Source: Desulfovibrio sp. X2
Lineage (GTDB): Bacteria > Desulfobacterota > Desulfovibrionia > Desulfovibrionales > Desulfovibrionaceae
Direction of reading: 5' to 3'
DNA: 64,000 nt
Assembly: GCF_000422205.1 (NCBI RefSeq)
Contig: NZ_ATHV01000004.1
Location: 62,001-126,000, forward strand
The notes beneath the pieces were generated by a model. That model did no database searches. It was given only the letters and a program-made list of their open reading frames with translations, and was not told where the DNA came from. A program made the translations under genes and the position numbers. Shown piece after piece: positions 29,553-37,000 of the stretch (position 1 is its first letter; each line of letters opens with the position of its first letter).

Positions 29553-29843
29553 TCAGGCCGGGGATTCCCCCCGGGCCAGGGATTCGTAGAGCCGGCGGTG
29601 CCCTTCGAGGTGCGGATGGTGGAGAAGCAGGGCCGCCAGGGTGCGGCAGGCGTCGAGCCGCCTGCCGAGCGCGGCCTGGCACCCCGCCAGGTCGCAAAGC
29701 AGCGTGGGATCGGCCGGGGCGGCCTCGAGCGCGCGCTCGAAGAGGCGCAGGGCCTCCTCGCGGCGCCCCTGGCGCACAAGATGCAGCGCCCCGTCCCGCA
29801 GATGGCGCAGATGCGCGACGACGGCCTTCCTGGACAGGGACAT
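29553..29843 (-). CDS. Small TPR-like protein
   Basis: The 96-residue product starts at the ATG at 29843 behind AAGGAG. It is an all-helical protein with about two tetratricopeptide-like units: residues ~14-47 (ALHLVRQGRREEALRLFERA) and ~48-80 (CDLAGCQAALGRRLDACRTL). TPR units mediate protein-protein contacts. It is upstream of and in the same direction as the CULT gene (125 bases between), so they could be co-transcribed, but there is no overlap to prove it. I do not recognise a specific family. Confidence 0.75.
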   Translation of the reverse strand: MSLSRKAVVAHLRHLRDGALHLVRQGRREEALRLFERALEAAPADPTLLCDLAGCQAALGRRLDACRTLAALLLHHPHLEGHRRLYESLARGESPA

Positions 29844-30085
29844 GGACGTTCTCCTTGGGCGTGATCGCCGCGGCCGCGCCTGCCCGCCGTGCGAACGGAC
29901 GCAGGGCCGCCTGACGTACAATTCTATACCCAAAGAGAATGAATACGTCCAGCCCCTCGTCGGCCCCGAGAGCGATTTTTCCGGGCCGGGCGGGGCCTTC
30001 ACGGCCTGCGCCCTTGCCCGCGGGGCGATTTTCGGTAAGGATGCCCCATCCCGTATCCCGTCGCCATCTTTGCAAGGAGCGCTCG

Positions 30086-30703
30086 ATGATCCTCAACTTC
30101 GGCTGGCTGATCATGACCTACGTCCTGGGCTCGATCCCCTTCGGCCTGTTCATCGCCAAGATGGTCTGCGGGATCGACCCGCGCGAGCACGGCTCGCGCA
30201 ACATAGGCGCGACCAACGTGGCCAGGCTGTGCGGCACCAGATACGGCGTGGCCGCCCTGGCCCTGGACCTGCTCAAGGGATTCCTGCCCGTGTGGGCCGC
30301 CACCCGCTTCAGCCACGGCTGGTTCTTCCTCTCGCTGTGCGCCCTGGCGGCCGTGGTCGGCCACATGTACTCGTGCTTTTTGGGCGGCAGGGGAGGCAAG
30401 GGCTTCGCCACGACCATCGGCGCCTTCCTGGCCCTGGCCCCCTGGACCGTGATCCTCTCCGTGGCGCTGTGCATCGCGACCATCGCCTCCTCGGGCTTCG
30501 TCTCCCTGGGCGCCCTGGTCTTCGGCGCGGCCCTGCCCCTGCTCCTGCTGCTCGGCGGCAGCTTCGGCTTCGTCCCGGCCGGGCTCGTGGCCATGACCCT
30601 GCTCTACTGGAAGCACCGCGAGAACATCGTGCGCCTCGCGCGCGGCGAGGAGAACCCCTGGCGCCGCGGCAAGACCGTCGCGACCGAGGACGTCGAGGGC
30701 TAG
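30086..30703 (+). CDS. plsY: Glycerol-3-phosphate acyltransferase PlsY
   Basis: PlsY transfers an acyl group from acyl-phosphate to glycerol-3-phosphate, the first step of phospholipid synthesis, in the inner membrane. The 205-residue product has the expected five membrane spans. Its three conserved cytoplasmic motifs are YVLGSIPFGLFIAK with DPREHGSRNIGATNVAR, then HMYSCFLGGRGGKGFAT, and the C-terminal YWKHRENIVRLARGEE. Start at 30086 follows CAAGGAGCG. It is the only lipid-synthesis gene here. Confidence 0.96.
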   Translation: MILNFGWLIMTYVLGSIPFGLFIAKMVCGIDPREHGSRNIGATNVARLCGTRYGVAALALDLLKGFLPVWAATRFSHGWFFLSLCALAAVVGHMYSCFLGGRGGKGFATTIGAFLALAPWTVILSVALCIATIASSGFVSLGALVFGAALPLLLLLGGSFGFVPAGLVAMTLLYWKHRENIVRLARGEENPWRRGKTVATEDVEG

Positions 30704-30852
30704 GCCGGGCTCGTCGCGCAGGTCAGCCTGAACGTGCCGCGGCTCGCGAAAAAAATATTAGGCCTCGGGATAATTGACCAAACAGGACGAGGGATGTTTT
30801 TTCCGGCACTCTTCCGTTGACACCGATCCCCCATCGGCGGATTTTCGGTGTC

Positions 30853-31458
30853 ATGGACCAACATCTCATCACCATCCTTTTTCTGTTCATCCCGGGCTTC
30901 CTGGCCATGGCCCTGGCGGACGCGCTCACGCCCGCCATCACGCGCAGCCAGTTCGACAAGACGGTCAACGCGGCCATCCTCACGCTGCTCATCTTCTTCA
31001 TCTACTCGCTCTTCTTCGACGCCTTGCCCTTCACCCTGTGGACCGGTCCGGCCCCGGGCGGGGAACAGAGCCCGGCCATCGTCCTCAGGCTGCCGAACAT
31101 GGCAGGCATGTTCGCCATCGCCGTGGCCCTGGCCCTGCTCTACGCCTGGTCGGTGACCCACGACGCGCACATGCGCATCTTCCGCGGCCTGGGCCTCTCC
31201 AACGTGAGCGCCAGGCGCAACGCCTGGGCGGACGCCTTTTCAGGCCACCGGCGCTACGTCATCGTGCACCTGAAGGACGGGCGCAGGATCCTCGGCTGGC
31301 CCGGCTACTTCGGAGACGGCGCGGAGGACACCAACATCTTCCTGACCAACCCCTCCTGGGTCACGGACGACAACGTCGCCGAGAACTGCGGCGACGACGG
31401 CATGCTCATCACCCCCGAGGCGGGCGTCGAGCTGGTGGAGTTCGTGAAGAAGCAGTGA
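30853..31458 (+). CDS. DUF6338-like membrane protein
   Basis: The 201-residue product has three hydrophobic segments: residues ~5-30 (FLFIPGFLAMALADALT), ~40-60, and ~85-105. A soluble C-terminal domain of ~90 residues with VIVHLKDGRRILGWPGYFG, an SH3-like beta hairpin, resembles DUF6338 proteins. Function unknown. An alternative ATG-in-frame start 36 bases upstream (30817) would add 12 residues; I prefer 30853 because the transmembrane helix then starts near the N terminus. A small proline-rich ORF follows 49 bases later. Confidence 0.72.
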   Translation: MDQHLITILFLFIPGFLAMALADALTPAITRSQFDKTVNAAILTLLIFFIYSLFFDALPFTLWTGPAPGGEQSPAIVLRLPNMAGMFAIAVALALLYAWSVTHDAHMRIFRGLGLSNVSARRNAWADAFSGHRRYVIVHLKDGRRILGWPGYFGDGAEDTNIFLTNPSWVTDDNVAENCGDDGMLITPEAGVELVEFVKKQ

Positions 31459-31507
31459 GGGAACGCCTCGCGACAGGACGCCCGAAGGGACGTCCGGGGA
31501 GCAGACC

Positions 31508-31687
31508 ATGAGCGACGAAAAGACGCCCCTCGCCGAGAGGCCGCCGATCCTGAAATTCCCGTTCGATGCGGGCGACCGCATCCAGGGCGGGGTCAACCCG
31601 CCTCCGGACTACCCGCCGCCGGATCTCGGCAAGCTGCCGAGGCCCCCGAAGACGAAGACGCCGCCGGACGAGAAGGGCGAGAAGTAA
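31508..31687 (+). CDS. Small proline-rich protein
   Basis: This 59-residue ORF starts at an ATG behind GGGGAG. It is hydrophilic, with a Pro/Lys-rich second half (NPPPDYPPPDLGKL, PRPPKTKTPP) and no membrane segment. Its close position behind the DUF6338-like gene suggests that the two are one operon and that the product could bind an SH3-like partner; this is inference. Coding status is supported mainly by the ribosome-binding site and composition. Confidence 0.55.
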   Translation: MSDEKTPLAERPPILKFPFDAGDRIQGGVNPPPDYPPPDLGKLPRPPKTKTPPDEKGEK

Positions 31688-31727
31688 CGGACAGCCGCCT
31701 CGGGCGAAGGCGTCGGCCGGAGCTTCG

Positions 31728-33374
31728 CTAAGGGATGTACTCGGTGGGGATGTCGTCGTCCCAGGCGGCTTCGTCGTCCGGGCCTGAGGGAACGGCGGGT
31801 TCGGCCGCGCGCGGGGCGCGGGGCGGTCCTGCCTGGATGCCGCCCTGGTGGCCGGAAAGCAGGTCGAGCACGGCGCGCACCAGGGGCTCGAGGCTCGCGC
31901 GGTCGCGCGCGCGGATGGGAATGCCGTGCGGATAGGCCGCGGCCGTGGCCTCGCGTGCCTGCGTGTCCAGGGTATCCCACTTGTTCAGCGCCAGCACGCG
32001 CGGGATGTCGGAAAGCTCCATCTCCTCGAGGATGCGCTCCACCGCCTCGATCTGCTGCGCGGCCTGGGCATGGCCCGCGTCGGCCACCAGGACCAGCGCG
32101 TCCGCGGCCTCGAGCTCCTCCAGGGTCGCCCGGAAGGCCTCCTGCAATTCCTTGGGCAGGTGGCGGATGAAGCCCACGGTGTCGGTCAGGATGACCTCGC
32201 GCTCCTCGGGGAAGCGGATGCGGCGCGAGGTGGGGTCCAGGGTGGCGAAGAGCTTGTCCTCGGCCAGGACCTCGGAGCGGGTCAGCGTGTTCAGGAGCGT
32301 GGACTTGCCCGCGTTGGTGTAGCCCACGAGCGCCACCACGGGCACCTCGGCCTTGGCCCGGCGCGCCCGGCGAAGCCCGCGCCGCTTGCGCAGCTCGGAA
32401 AGCTCGCGCTTCACGCGGGTGATGCGCTCGCGCACGCGGCGGCGGTCGATCTCGAGCTTGGTCTCGCCCGGGCCCCGGCCGCCGATGCCGCCCATGAGAC
32501 GCGAGAGCGCCTCGCCCCGGCCCACGAGGTGCGGCAGGCGGTACTGCATCTGCGCCAGCTCCACCTGCAGCTTGCCCGCCCGGCTCGTGGCGCGCTGGGC
32601 AAAAATGTCCAGGATCAGCTGGCTGCGGTCGATGACCTTGCGCTCCGTGGCCTCGCCCAGGTTTCTGAGTTGCGCCGGGGTCAGCTCGCAGTCGAAGACC
32701 ACGACGTCCGCCCCGGCCTGCAGCGCGGCGACCTCGAGGTCCGCGAGCTTGCCCTTGCCGAGGATGGTGCGCGGGTTCACCTGGGGCACGCGCTGGGTCA
32801 GCGTGTCGGCCACGTCGAGCCCGGCGGTGCGCGCCAGGGCGCGCAGCTCGGCCAGGGAGGACTCCTGGGCGGGCCGCGGCATGGGCGAGACGTGCACGAG
32901 CACGGCGCGGCCCTCGGCCGTCACCGGACGCGCGGACTCGGCGCGGGCCAGCTCCTCCTCCAGGGCCTCGGCCTGGACGGTGAAGTCGGTGTCGTCGCGG
33001 TCCCAGGGCCGCATGGAGCCCACGTCGTAGGCCTTGCCCTCGGGGTTGGGCGGCAGCATGTGGGCGCTCTGCACCCGGCCGGGCAGGCCGTCCGGGCCCA
33101 CGGTCAGCACCTGCACCGCATCCAGGCGCAGGAAGACCATGTCCATGAGGTCTTCTTCGGAGAGTCCGTCGGGGGAAAGGTGGGTGTGCAGGAGGCGCAG
33201 GCCCCGGAGCCTGCCGCCCGAGGCGCGCACGCGGCCGAGCTCGGGAATGAGGATGGAGTGGGCGTCGCCCACCACCACGAGACGCGGCCTGCCCTGGCGG
33301 TCCAGGAGCAGGCCGATCTGGCGGCCGAGCCCGGAGGAGAGCACGGCGAGCTCGCGGGCCTGTTCGGGGCTCAT
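31728..33374 (-). CDS. hflX: GTPase HflX
   Basis: HflX is a ribosome-associated GTPase involved in ribosome rescue and splitting. The product (548 residues from the ATG at 33374) has an N-terminal HflX nucleotide-binding domain with the Gly-rich GGIGGRGPGETKLEIDRRR near residue 305, then a coiled coil. The G domain follows: G1 GYTNAGKST, G3 DTVGF, G4 NKWD. An unusual acidic C-terminal tail ends DDIPTEYIP. The frame runs a further 33 codons upstream with protein-like sequence (DKVLGRTEGLKQSQLKALSR), but the only candidate start there is ATA at 33473, which has GAGGGA six bases before it. The IMP cyclohydrolase gene ends at that point. Confidence 0.93.
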   Translation of the reverse strand: MSPEQARELAVLSSGLGRQIGLLLDRQGRPRLVVVGDAHSILIPELGRVRASGGRLRGLRLLHTHLSPDGLSEEDLMDMVFLRLDAVQVLTVGPDGLPGRVQSAHMLPPNPEGKAYDVGSMRPWDRDDTDFTVQAEALEEELARAESARPVTAEGRAVLVHVSPMPRPAQESSLAELRALARTAGLDVADTLTQRVPQVNPRTILGKGKLADLEVAALQAGADVVVFDCELTPAQLRNLGEATERKVIDRSQLILDIFAQRATSRAGKLQVELAQMQYRLPHLVGRGEALSRLMGGIGGRGPGETKLEIDRRRVRERITRVKRELSELRKRRGLRRARRAKAEVPVVALVGYTNAGKSTLLNTLTRSEVLAEDKLFATLDPTSRRIRFPEEREVILTDTVGFIRHLPKELQEAFRATLEELEAADALVLVADAGHAQAAQQIEAVERILEEMELSDIPRVLALNKWDTLDTQAREATAAAYPHGIPIRARDRASLEPLVRAVLDLLSGHQGGIQAGPPRAPRAAEPAVPSGPDDEAAWDDDIPTEYIP

Positions 33375-33476
33375 GCCTCCCCTGCTCGGGAAACGGCGGC
33401 CGTAGAGCCGCGAGAGGGCCTTCAGCTGGCTTTGCTTGAGACCCTCGGTGCGTCCCAGAACCTTGTCGGCTATGGC

Positions 33477-34076
33477 CTATCCCTCGTGCTGGAAAAGATA
33501 ATCCGCGATCAGGGCGTCGTAGCGGCTGATGCGCCTGAACGTCTCGGCGGCCAGCTCCTTGCGCAGGGCCAGGGAGACGCGCATGCCGTTGTCGGCCAGC
33601 TCGTCGCAGATGCGCTTGTAGAAGGCGGGGTCGGGCACGACCAGGATGGAGTGGTAGTTCTTGGCCGAGGCCCGCAGCATGGTCGGTCCGCCCACGTCGA
33701 TCTGCTCCACGGCGTCCTTCAGCGCCAGCCCCTTCCGGGCGGCGTCCGCGAAGTCGTAGAGGTTCACGCAGATCAGGTCGAAGGGCTTGATGGACAGCTC
33801 GGAGAGCGTGGCGAGATGGTCGGGGTTGTCCTTGTCCGCCAGGATTCCGCCGTGGATGGCCGGGTGCAGCGTCTTGACGCGGCCGCCCATGATCTCGGGG
33901 AAGCCGGTGACCTCGCTCACTCCGGTGACGGGCAGCCCCTCGCCGGAGAGCAGCTTCTTGGTGCCGCCGGTGGAGACCAGCTCCACGCCGTGCTGGACCA
34001 GAAAACGGGCGAAATCGGCCAGGCCGCTCTTGTCGGTGACGCTCAGCAGAGCCCGGCTGACGGGCAGAAGATCCAT
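33477..34076 (-). CDS. purH: IMP cyclohydrolase (PurH N-terminal domain only)
   Basis: The 199-residue product equals the IMP cyclohydrolase (MGS-like) half of PurH: RALLSVTDKSGLADFARF, VSTGGTKKLL, GGRVKTLHPAIHGGIL and the VNLYDF and DVGGPTMLRASAKNY segments. It closes FAICAR to IMP, the last step of purine synthesis. The AICAR transformylase half of normal PurH is absent, so another enzyme must do that step. Two start codons compete: ATG at 34082 and ATG at 34076; the second has GGGGG at the better spacing. The stop overlaps the ribosome-binding region of hflX, suggesting coupled translation. Confidence 0.92.
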   Translation of the reverse strand: MDLLPVSRALLSVTDKSGLADFARFLVQHGVELVSTGGTKKLLSGEGLPVTGVSEVTGFPEIMGGRVKTLHPAIHGGILADKDNPDHLATLSELSIKPFDLICVNLYDFADAARKGLALKDAVEQIDVGGPTMLRASAKNYHSILVVPDPAFYKRICDELADNGMRVSLALRKELAAETFRRISRYDALIADYLFQHEG

Positions 34077-34231
34077 TCGCATACCCCCATCGTTGCGTTT
34101 GGGCGGACTGTGCCCAAAAAGGGGGCGGATGGCAAGACGGCTCCTCTCCCTGCGAAGGGCGTCCCGCCCGTACCCGCACCGCCGCGGGTACGAGCGGGAC
34201 GCAATGGGAGGGGAGTCATTCCTTCTGCCGC

Positions 34232-34798
34232 TTACGCCGCCTGGCGGATGTGCGCGTACAGCTCCTTGGCGGGGCCGTTGCCCGGATCGCTGTCCAGGAT
34301 CAGGCGCAGCTCGGCGGCCGCGCCCTCGACGTCGCCCAGGCACATCCGGCATCCCGCGAGCGAGAAGCGGACGTCGTGCTTGGCCGGGTCGATGGCCAGG
34401 AAGCCTTCCAGGTACGGCACGACCTCGGCCAGGCGGCCGGTGGCGTGGCCCATGCGGACCAGTCCGAAAAGGGCGATCAGGTTGGACGGATTGACGTCCA
34501 ACGCCTTGGCGAAGTGCACGAAGGCGGACGCGTTCTGCCCGGTTTCGGACTCGACCAGCGCCATGCCGGCCAGAGATTTGTCGTTGCTCTCGATGGAGTC
34601 GGCCTTCTGGTAGAGGCCGAGGGCATTGGCGAGATCGCCGCGCTGCACGGCGATGGTCGCCAGACCGAGGTAGGGATCGGGGTGCACGCCGTTGGAGCCG
34701 ATGGCCTTGGCGTAATACTCTTCGGCCTTCTCCAGGTCTCCCATGAAGAGATAGCACTCACCGAGTTCCTTGTTGATCTCGTAATCCAAGTGACTCAT
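34232..34798 (-). CDS. TPR-repeat protein
   Basis: The 188-residue product is built of about five tetratricopeptide repeats: LGECYLFMGDLEKAEEYYAKAI, LGLATIAVQRGDLANALGLY, and later VRFSLAGCRMCLGDVEGAAA. There is no signal peptide or other domain. It could be a chaperone or scaffold. The gene starts at 34798 with GGAGGG nearby and precedes purH by about 150 bases in the same direction. The flagellar operon begins on the other side, but a flagellar role is only a possibility. Confidence 0.85.
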   Translation of the reverse strand: MSHLDYEINKELGECYLFMGDLEKAEEYYAKAIGSNGVHPDPYLGLATIAVQRGDLANALGLYQKADSIESNDKSLAGMALVESETGQNASAFVHFAKALDVNPSNLIALFGLVRMGHATGRLAEVVPYLEGFLAIDPAKHDVRFSLAGCRMCLGDVEGAAAELRLILDSDPGNGPAKELYAHIRQAA

Positions 34799-35575
34799 GA
34801 CTCAACCCTCCGCTTGCGATGTTCCTGACGTTCCCGGCCCCCATCGGGGAGACTCCGTTGCCGGGACGTTTTTTCCCGCGAGACGCGGGCGACCCGATAT
34901 CTGCAACCGATGTGCCAACGCCGTTTTTTCCATTTCCGGCGTCTCGGCAGCCATCCGGAAAAACCCTGCGGTACGGGCCGTTCCGAGCCTTGTCCGGGAG
35001 TGGCGGCGCGGCGCGACGGCTGCGTGAAACTTCCGGCCGGGCCCGAAAAAAAGAGCGGCCGGGCATACTCCCGGCACGTACTTCCGCATGGCCCCGGGGA
35101 TCGGAAAGGGCCCTGGTCATCGGGCCGGGCACAGGTCTCCCCCTGCCCGACCCGATCCCCCGTGTCGGCTCCCCCGAGCCGAGCCCGGCCCCCCGCCCGG
35201 GCGGACCTCGCCGGGCAGTGGCCGTGCCTGGGGCTTATCGGACGCGGGGGCCGAAACCTTTACTTTCCGGACCGTGTTCATGTGATTTTCGAGTGCGGCC
35301 CGTCGTGCCGTACGCAGCGGCGCGATCCGGGTACGCTCCGGCGATACGGAGTGGCCGCGGCTGCCGGCGGCTGCCGGTAGATGCCTCCGTCCTCCCCACC
35401 CCGCGCCTCTCATCTTTTCTTCATCTGCCTCCCCTTCTGCCTCCCCTCCTGCCCCCCCTTCCCTTTCCCCGCCTGGGCTTGCCTCCCCTTCCGGCCGCCA
35501 CGATTGCGACGCCCGATCCGGCGCCCGACGGGCGCAATCCTGAACAAACACATCAATTCCGACATCTTACAGCAT
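34799..35575. other. Long non-coding region upstream of the flagellar operon
   Basis: About 780 bases without a convincing gene. It contains scattered GC palindromes, e.g. CCCGCGAGACGCGGG near 34878, and a nearly unbroken pyrimidine tract at 35384-35470. Frames open here have no ribosome-binding site and no recognisable protein. It probably holds the divergent promoter of the TPR gene and upstream activating sites for the sigma-54 promoter. Confidence 0.5.
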
Positions 35576-35591
35576 TGGAACAGGCCTTGCT
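35576..35591 (+). promoter_or_regulatory. Sigma-54 promoter of the flgB operon
   Basis: TGGAACAGGCCTTGCT has the invariant GG and GC separated by exactly 10 bases (consensus TGGCACG-N4-TTGCW, mismatches only at two weak positions). It lies ~85 bases before flgB. Sigma-54 control is normal for flagellar basal-body operons. Confidence 0.65.
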
Positions 35592-35671
35592 TTCACTTGT
35601 GCGCACTCGTGGATCGCAGATGGCGGGACCGGTGCGGGTGATCGCCCGGAAACGCCCGAAGGAGGCCGAAC

Positions 35672-36079
35672 ATGGAACTCATGGAAAGATACATGAACGT
35701 CAGCGCGAAGGTCATGGACCTTCAGCTCGATCGTCAAAATCTCGTCACGTCCAATCTGGCGAACATCGAGACGCCCCGCTACCGGCCCAGGCGCATCGAG
35801 TTCGAGAAGGAGCTGCAGCAGGCGCTGAACCAGGACATGCGCGGCCGCCTGACCAGGACGAGCCCCGAGCACATGCCCGCCGCCTTCGCGCCCGGCACCT
35901 TCGACCGCCCGGTGGGCGAGGAGTTCCAGCCCCGCTACGTCTACGGCGAGGACAGGGTCGACCTGGACAAGGAGATGACCATCCTGAACAAGAACCAGCT
36001 CGAGTACAACACCCTGACCACGGTGGTGCAGCACAGCTTCCAGGAGCTGAGCAAGATCGTCACGGAGGGCAGCAGGTAA
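35672..36079 (+). CDS. flgB: Flagellar basal-body rod protein FlgB
   Basis: The 135-residue protein is a proximal rod subunit exported by the flagellar type III system into the periplasm. It has the N-terminal rod signature RQNLVTSNLANIETPRYRPR (the ANxxTPxY motif, residues 21-40) and a C-terminal helix (NKNQLEYNTLTTVVQHSFQE) that packs in the coiled-coil core. The ATG is behind GGAGG. Its TAA overlaps the ATG of flgC (TAATG). First gene of the flgB-flgC-fliE-fliF-fliG-fliH-fliI operon. Confidence 0.96.
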   Translation: MELMERYMNVSAKVMDLQLDRQNLVTSNLANIETPRYRPRRIEFEKELQQALNQDMRGRLTRTSPEHMPAAFAPGTFDRPVGEEFQPRYVYGEDRVDLDKEMTILNKNQLEYNTLTTVVQHSFQELSKIVTEGSR

Positions 36080-36519
36080 TGGACTTCATGACCGCGCTCG
36101 ACGTCGCGGCCTCCGGCATGGGGGCCCAGAGGTCCTACCTCAACGTCATCTCCATGAACCTGGCGAACATGAACACCACGCGCACGGCCGAGGGCGGCCC
36201 CTACGTGCGCAAGTCCGTCTCCATGGAGACCACGGACGTCTACGATCCCTTCGACGCCCACATGTGGGACGCCAACAACCGCGAGCTCAAGGGCGTGAAG
36301 ATCGACGGCATCGTGGCCGACAAGCGCCCCTTCAAGAAGGTCTACGACCCGGGGCATCCCGACGCCGACAAGGACGGCTTCGTGAAGTACCCGGACATCA
36401 ACGTGGTCGAGGAGATGGCCAACATGATCACGGCCATGCGCTCCTACGAGGCCAACGCCGCCTCCGTGGAGGCGGCCAAGACCATGTACAACAAGGCGCT
36501 GGCCATCGGCCAGGGCTAG
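36079..36519 (+). CDS. flgC: Flagellar basal-body rod protein FlgC
   Basis: The 146-residue rod subunit starts at 36079, sharing one base with the flgB stop, so the two are translationally coupled. The N terminus has the rod pattern ALDVAASGMGAQRSYLNVIS with NLANMNTTR. The C terminus has the family motif VVEEMANMITAMRSYEANAA, which forms the helical core. It joins FlgB, FlgF and FliE in the proximal rod. Confidence 0.96.
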   Translation: MDFMTALDVAASGMGAQRSYLNVISMNLANMNTTRTAEGGPYVRKSVSMETTDVYDPFDAHMWDANNRELKGVKIDGIVADKRPFKKVYDPGHPDADKDGFVKYPDINVVEEMANMITAMRSYEANAASVEAAKTMYNKALAIGQG

Positions 36520-36577
36520 GCACGGGCCCTGCAAGGACGCCCCCGTCGCCCACGCGCACACTCAAGGAGACACGTAG

Positions 36578-36913
36578 ATGGCCATCACCGCAATCGGCAG
36601 CGCCGCCCTCAAGGCCTACGGCCAGAACATCCAGTCCATGCAGCAGAGCCGGCAGAAGATCGAGTCCCAGATGCCGCAGAAGACGGCCAAGACCGAGGAC
36701 TTCTCCACGACCCTCACGGACTCCCTCAAAGAGGTCAACCAGATGCAGATCCACGGCCAGAACATGGTCGAGGAGTTCGCCACGGGCAAGGAAACCAACG
36801 TGCACGAGCTGATGATCCAGCTGCAGAAGGCCAACCTCGCGGTCAACCTGACCTCCGCGGTGCGCAACAAGATCATGTCGGCCTATCAGGAAATGATGAA
36901 GATCCAGATGTAG
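36578..36913 (+). CDS. fliE: Flagellar hook-basal body complex protein FliE
   Basis: FliE links the MS ring (FliF) to the rod. The 111-residue product has the usual disordered N-terminal half and the conserved C-terminal segment NVHELMIQLQKANLAVNLTS followed by VRNKIMSAYQEMMKIQM. The ATG has AAGGAGA upstream. It lies 58 bases after flgC. Confidence 0.95.
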   Translation: MAITAIGSAALKAYGQNIQSMQQSRQKIESQMPQKTAKTEDFSTTLTDSLKEVNQMQIHGQNMVEEFATGKETNVHELMIQLQKANLAVNLTSAVRNKIMSAYQEMMKIQM

Positions 36914-37000
36914 CGGCCGCCGTAAATTTGACCTGACGCGACGACCAGACCCGGCAACACGACCCGACGACGAGCAACGGACCTACTGGAGGACCAGGAA

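Noticed and set aside
34819-36519. Long plus-strand frame that reads through the region upstream of flgB into flgC
   Set aside because: Only the flgC part is protein-like; the upstream part is low-complexity, has no ribosome-binding site and crosses flgB in another frame.
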